Below are positions 61,892 to 64,000 of a stretch of 64,000 bases of DNA, piece by piece (position 1 is the first letter of the stretch; every line of letters starts with the position of its first letter). The stretch is from contig CAXAVJ010000003.1 of assembly GCA_963972065.1 (NCBI GenBank), positions 36,047 through 100,046 on the forward strand, in the 5' to 3' direction. The position numbers and the translations under genes are program-made. A model generated the notes under the pieces. The model saw nothing but the letters and a program-made list of their open reading frames with translations. It had not been told where the DNA came from and did no database searches. Origin of the DNA: UBA1479 sp963972065. GTDB taxonomy: Bacteria > Pseudomonadota > Alphaproteobacteria > Rhodospirillales > Casp-alpha2.

Positions 61892-62188
61892 ATGAGCTTC
61901 GCCGCCGCCGCCCTCGCCGTTCTGGTCACCATGGTTCTGGTCCTGGTGCGTGCCTTGAAGGGGCCGACCGTGTTCGACCGCATCCTCGCCGTGAACGCCT
62001 TCGGCACACTGACGGTCTTGTTGATTTCCGTGGTCGGGTTCCTGCAAGGACGGCCGGAATTTCTCGATCTGGCGCTGGTCTATGCGCTGATCAATTTCAT
62101 CGGCACCATCGCCGTGACCAAATTCATCAAGTTCCGGGACATGGGCCATGGCGAACAAGCCACCGGCCCCGATGCGGGGGATATCTGA
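61892..62188 (+). CDS. mrpF: Na+/H+ antiporter subunit F (Mrp type)
   Basis: 98 residues with three helices and the family core LVRALKGPTVFDRILAVNAFG. ATG 61892 with a GGAGAGGA site seven to 14 bases upstream. It sits between E and G with gaps of only a few bases. Confidence 0.92.
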   Translation: MSFAAAALAVLVTMVLVLVRALKGPTVFDRILAVNAFGTLTVLLISVVGFLQGRPEFLDLALVYALINFIGTIAVTKFIKFRDMGHGEQATGPDAGDI

Positions 62189-62190
62189 CC

Positions 62191-62547
62191 ATGGCGCTCC
62201 CCATCGATCCGATCATCTTCGACATTCTGACCTGGCTGTTCATTCTGCCGGGCGCGGCGCTGCTGATCATCGGCGGCATCGGCATGATCACCATGCCTGA
62301 CGTGTTCGCGCGCATGCATCCGGCGGGCGTCATCGATACGCTGGGCTGCGAATTGATCCTGGTCGGCCTGATGTTCCAGGCCGGGCTGACCATTGTCACG
62401 GTCAAGCTCGCCCTGATCCTGGCCTTCATCTTCTTCACCAGCCCGACGGCGACCCACGCCCTGGCCCGCGCCTGCCTCAATGCCGGCGTCACACCCCGGG
62501 TCGATGAGGAAAAAAGCGCGGCCCTCAGCCGGGGAGGCCGACCATAG
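62191..62547 (+). CDS. mrpG: Na+/H+ antiporter subunit G (Mrp type)
   Basis: 118 residues with three helices; signature GGIGMITMPDVFARMHPAGV with the motif DVFARMHPAG. Starts two bases after subunit F. Its stop TAG overlaps the probable AUA start region of the next gene. Confidence 0.92.
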   Translation: MALPIDPIIFDILTWLFILPGAALLIIGGIGMITMPDVFARMHPAGVIDTLGCELILVGLMFQAGLTIVTVKLALILAFIFFTSPTATHALARACLNAGVTPRVDEEKSAALSRGGRP

Positions 62548-62570
62548 AAAACGTCATCATCATCGTCCTG

Positions 62571-63131
62571 ATGCTCATGATGGGGGCCGTCGGCCTGGCC
62601 ATCGCACGCATCCGTGACCTGTTCGCCGTGTCCATGCTGTCGGGCATCTTCTCGCTGATCGGCGCCGCCGCCTATGTGGTGCTGGACGCGGTCGATGTCG
62701 CCTTCACCGAAGCCGCCGTGGGCGCCGGGATCTCCACCGTCCTGATGCTGGGCACCTTGGCATTGACCACACGTAAGGAAAAACTGGGCGGCGGCAAAAG
62801 CAAGAGCACGACCGCGTTTCTGGTCGTCGCCGTGACCGGCGCCGTGCTGGTCTACGGCACCTTCGACATGCCCCGCTACGGCGACAAGATCGCCGCCATC
62901 CACCACCACGTGGTGCCCCGCTACATCGAGAAATCGGGCGAAGAAGTGGGCATGCCCAACATCGTCACCAGCGTGCTGGCCAGCTACCGCGGCTATGACA
63001 CGCTCGGCGAAGTCTTCGTGATCTTTACCGCCGCCACGGGCGTGCTGGCCATCCTGGGCCGTGCGCGCCGGCGGCGCGAAGACGAGGAAGCGGATGAAGG
63101 CGGCTCCGGCACGAAGGGGGCCGCATCATGA
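62571..63131 (+). CDS. MbhD/MbhE-like subunit (MrpA C-terminal part), probable AUA start upstream
   Basis: 186 residues from the first in-frame ATG. The N-terminal half is the DUF4040/MbhD domain (LAIARIRDLFAVSMLSGIFS, VDVAFTEAAVGAG); the C-terminal half has the MbhE-like DTLGEVFVIFTAATGVLA. Together they equal the C-terminal part of MrpA, which is split off here. The ATG at 62571 lacks a ribosome site and cuts the first helix. GGGGAGG (62533-62537 area) sits seven bases before an in-frame AUA at 62544, which would add nine residues (IENVIIIVL) and restore the helix. Confidence 0.85.
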   Translation: MLMMGAVGLAIARIRDLFAVSMLSGIFSLIGAAAYVVLDAVDVAFTEAAVGAGISTVLMLGTLALTTRKEKLGGGKSKSTTAFLVVAVTGAVLVYGTFDMPRYGDKIAAIHHHVVPRYIEKSGEEVGMPNIVTSVLASYRGYDTLGEVFVIFTAATGVLAILGRARRRREDEEADEGGSGTKGAAS

Positions 63132-63553
63132 TGCACCGCAAGGTCGTTCTCCGCGTCGTCTCCAAGTTCCTGATTCCGCCGATCCTGCTGTTCGCGCTTT
63201 ACGTTCAGTTTCATGGCGACTTCGGCCCCGGCGGCGGGTTTCAGGCCGGCGTGATCTTCGGTTCGGGCTTTATCCTCTACGCCATCCTGTTCGGCGTCGA
63301 GACGGTGAAACGGGTGCTCCCGCCCTGGTCGACGCGCCTGCTGCTGGTCGTCGGCGTGCTGACCTATGGGCTGACCGGGGTCGCGGGGCTGATCCTGGGC
63401 GGCAACTATCTGGACTACAACGTCCTGGCCCACGACCCCTTGCACGGGCAGCACTACGGCATCCTGATCGTCGAATTGGGCGTCGGCATCACGGTCGCGG
63501 CGGCGATGATCACGATCTTCAACGTGTTCGCCAGCCAGTCGGGCGGGGACTGA
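63128..63553 (+). CDS. mrpB: Na+/H+ antiporter subunit B (Mrp type)
   Basis: 141 residues with four helices and the MnhB signature HGDFGPGGGFQAGVIF. Overlaps the preceding gene by four bases (ATGA). It forms part of the Mrp membrane complex. Confidence 0.93.
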   Translation: MMHRKVVLRVVSKFLIPPILLFALYVQFHGDFGPGGGFQAGVIFGSGFILYAILFGVETVKRVLPPWSTRLLLVVGVLTYGLTGVAGLILGGNYLDYNVLAHDPLHGQHYGILIVELGVGITVAAAMITIFNVFASQSGGD

Positions 63554-63557
63554 GGCC

Positions 63558-63989
63558 ATGCAGGGATTAGTCGACATCTTCAAACCGCTTTACGACCTGT
63601 GGCTTTCCTTCGAAGCCTTCATGGTCGGCCCGGCGTCGCCCGGCCTGCTCGGTTACTGGATCGTCATCGCGCTGATGATGACCGGGTTCTACATCGTCAT
63701 CGCCCATGACAACCTGGTGAAGAAGATCGTCGGCCTGAACGTGTTTCAGGTCTCGGTCTTTCTGTTCTACATCCTGATGGCCAAGGTCACGGGCGGCACG
63801 GCGCCGATCCTGGCCGAAGGCATCACGCAATATTCAAACCCCCTGCCCCATGTCCTGATCCTGACCGCGATCGTGGTCGGCGTTGCCACCACGGCCCTCG
63901 GCCTCGCCTTGGTCGTGCGCATCCGCAACGCCTACGACACCATCGGGGATGACGAGATCCTGGCCGTGGAAGAGGAGGAGGACAGGTGA
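63558..63989 (+). CDS. mrpC: Na+/H+ antiporter subunit C (Mrp type, NuoK-like)
   Basis: 143 residues; homologous to NuoK, with three helices and the motif IVIAHDNLVKKIVGLNVFQ and ILTAIVVGVATTALGLALVVRI, which holds the conserved acidic/polar positions. The C-terminus is strongly acidic (EEEEDR). It is followed by a gene starting within its stop codon. Confidence 0.92.
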   Translation: MQGLVDIFKPLYDLWLSFEAFMVGPASPGLLGYWIVIALMMTGFYIVIAHDNLVKKIVGLNVFQVSVFLFYILMAKVTGGTAPILAEGITQYSNPLPHVLILTAIVVGVATTALGLALVVRIRNAYDTIGDDEILAVEEEEDR

Positions 63990-64000
63990 CCATCTTCTAC
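63986..64000 (+). CDS. Next Mrp operon gene, first five codons (runs off the window)
   Basis: A GTG overlapping the mrpC stop (GTGA) begins MTIFY. A large antiporter-like subunit (MrpD type) is expected here from operon order, but five codons do not identify it. Confidence 0.45.

Overview
The window is a GC-rich stretch of an alphaproteobacterial chromosome, most likely a Rhodospirillales-type organism. Three things suggest this: the block trigger factor-clpP-clpX-lon-HU-tRNA-Val-tRNA-Asp-nuoA to nuoN-birA-coaX, a separate NDUFS4-like complex I subunit lying between tRNA genes, and an aapJQMP general amino acid transporter. The placement rests on remembered synteny and protein style; no database was searched.

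Region 1 (1-15,400, minus strand) is the complete 14-gene NADH:quinone oxidoreductase operon nuoA-N, followed by birA and the first codons of coaX. Region 2 (15,381-23,155, minus) has tRNA-Asp, tRNA-Val, the nucleoid protein HU (TTG start, tandem terminators), Lon, ClpX, ClpP, trigger factor with an unusual His-Asp repeat, and tRNA-Leu: a protein folding and proteolysis block.

Region 3 (23,200-36,750) is mixed metabolism: malonyl-CoA decarboxylase and NAD(P)HX repair; an orphan PAS histidine kinase; a DUF302/CopD pair; a 37-codon Lys/Ala/Pro-rich small gene; a MetE-core methyltransferase; a hydrolase-OsmC fusion; a Nudix hydrolase; an enoyl-CoA hydratase; and a sulfur operon (cysteine synthase, mercaptopyruvate sulfurtransferase, TauE/SafE exporter). 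An SDR oxidoreductase closes it.

Region 4 (36,950-49,650) holds a LysR regulator divergent from a cupin protein and a quinone oxidoreductase, the aapJQMP amino acid ABC transporter, cystathionine beta-lyase, hisI translationally overlapped by a His-rich COG0523 metallochaperone GTPase, a MarC protein, a single-domain response regulator and a second LysR.

Region 5 (49,800-64,000) has a TRAP transporter operon behind two operator-like palindromes, an unrecognised membrane protein, a 2OG-Fe(II) oxygenase-like protein, msrA, katG, a small conserved-looking orphan, two tandem Lin0512-family genes, tRNA-Arg, the NDUFS4-like gene, tRNA-Pro, a DUF192 protein and the start of an Mrp-type cation/proton antiporter operon (E, F, G, MbhD/E-like, B, C, start of the next subunit).

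I see no phage, insertion sequence, CRISPR array, rRNA or plasmid functions. I did not find a clearly novel multi-gene system. The observations I would follow first are a probable AUA start in the Mrp operon, the His-Asp repeat in trigger factor, the triplicated HU terminator, the HisI/metallochaperone overlap, the tiny basic protein gene at 29 kb, and the palindromes before the TRAP operon.
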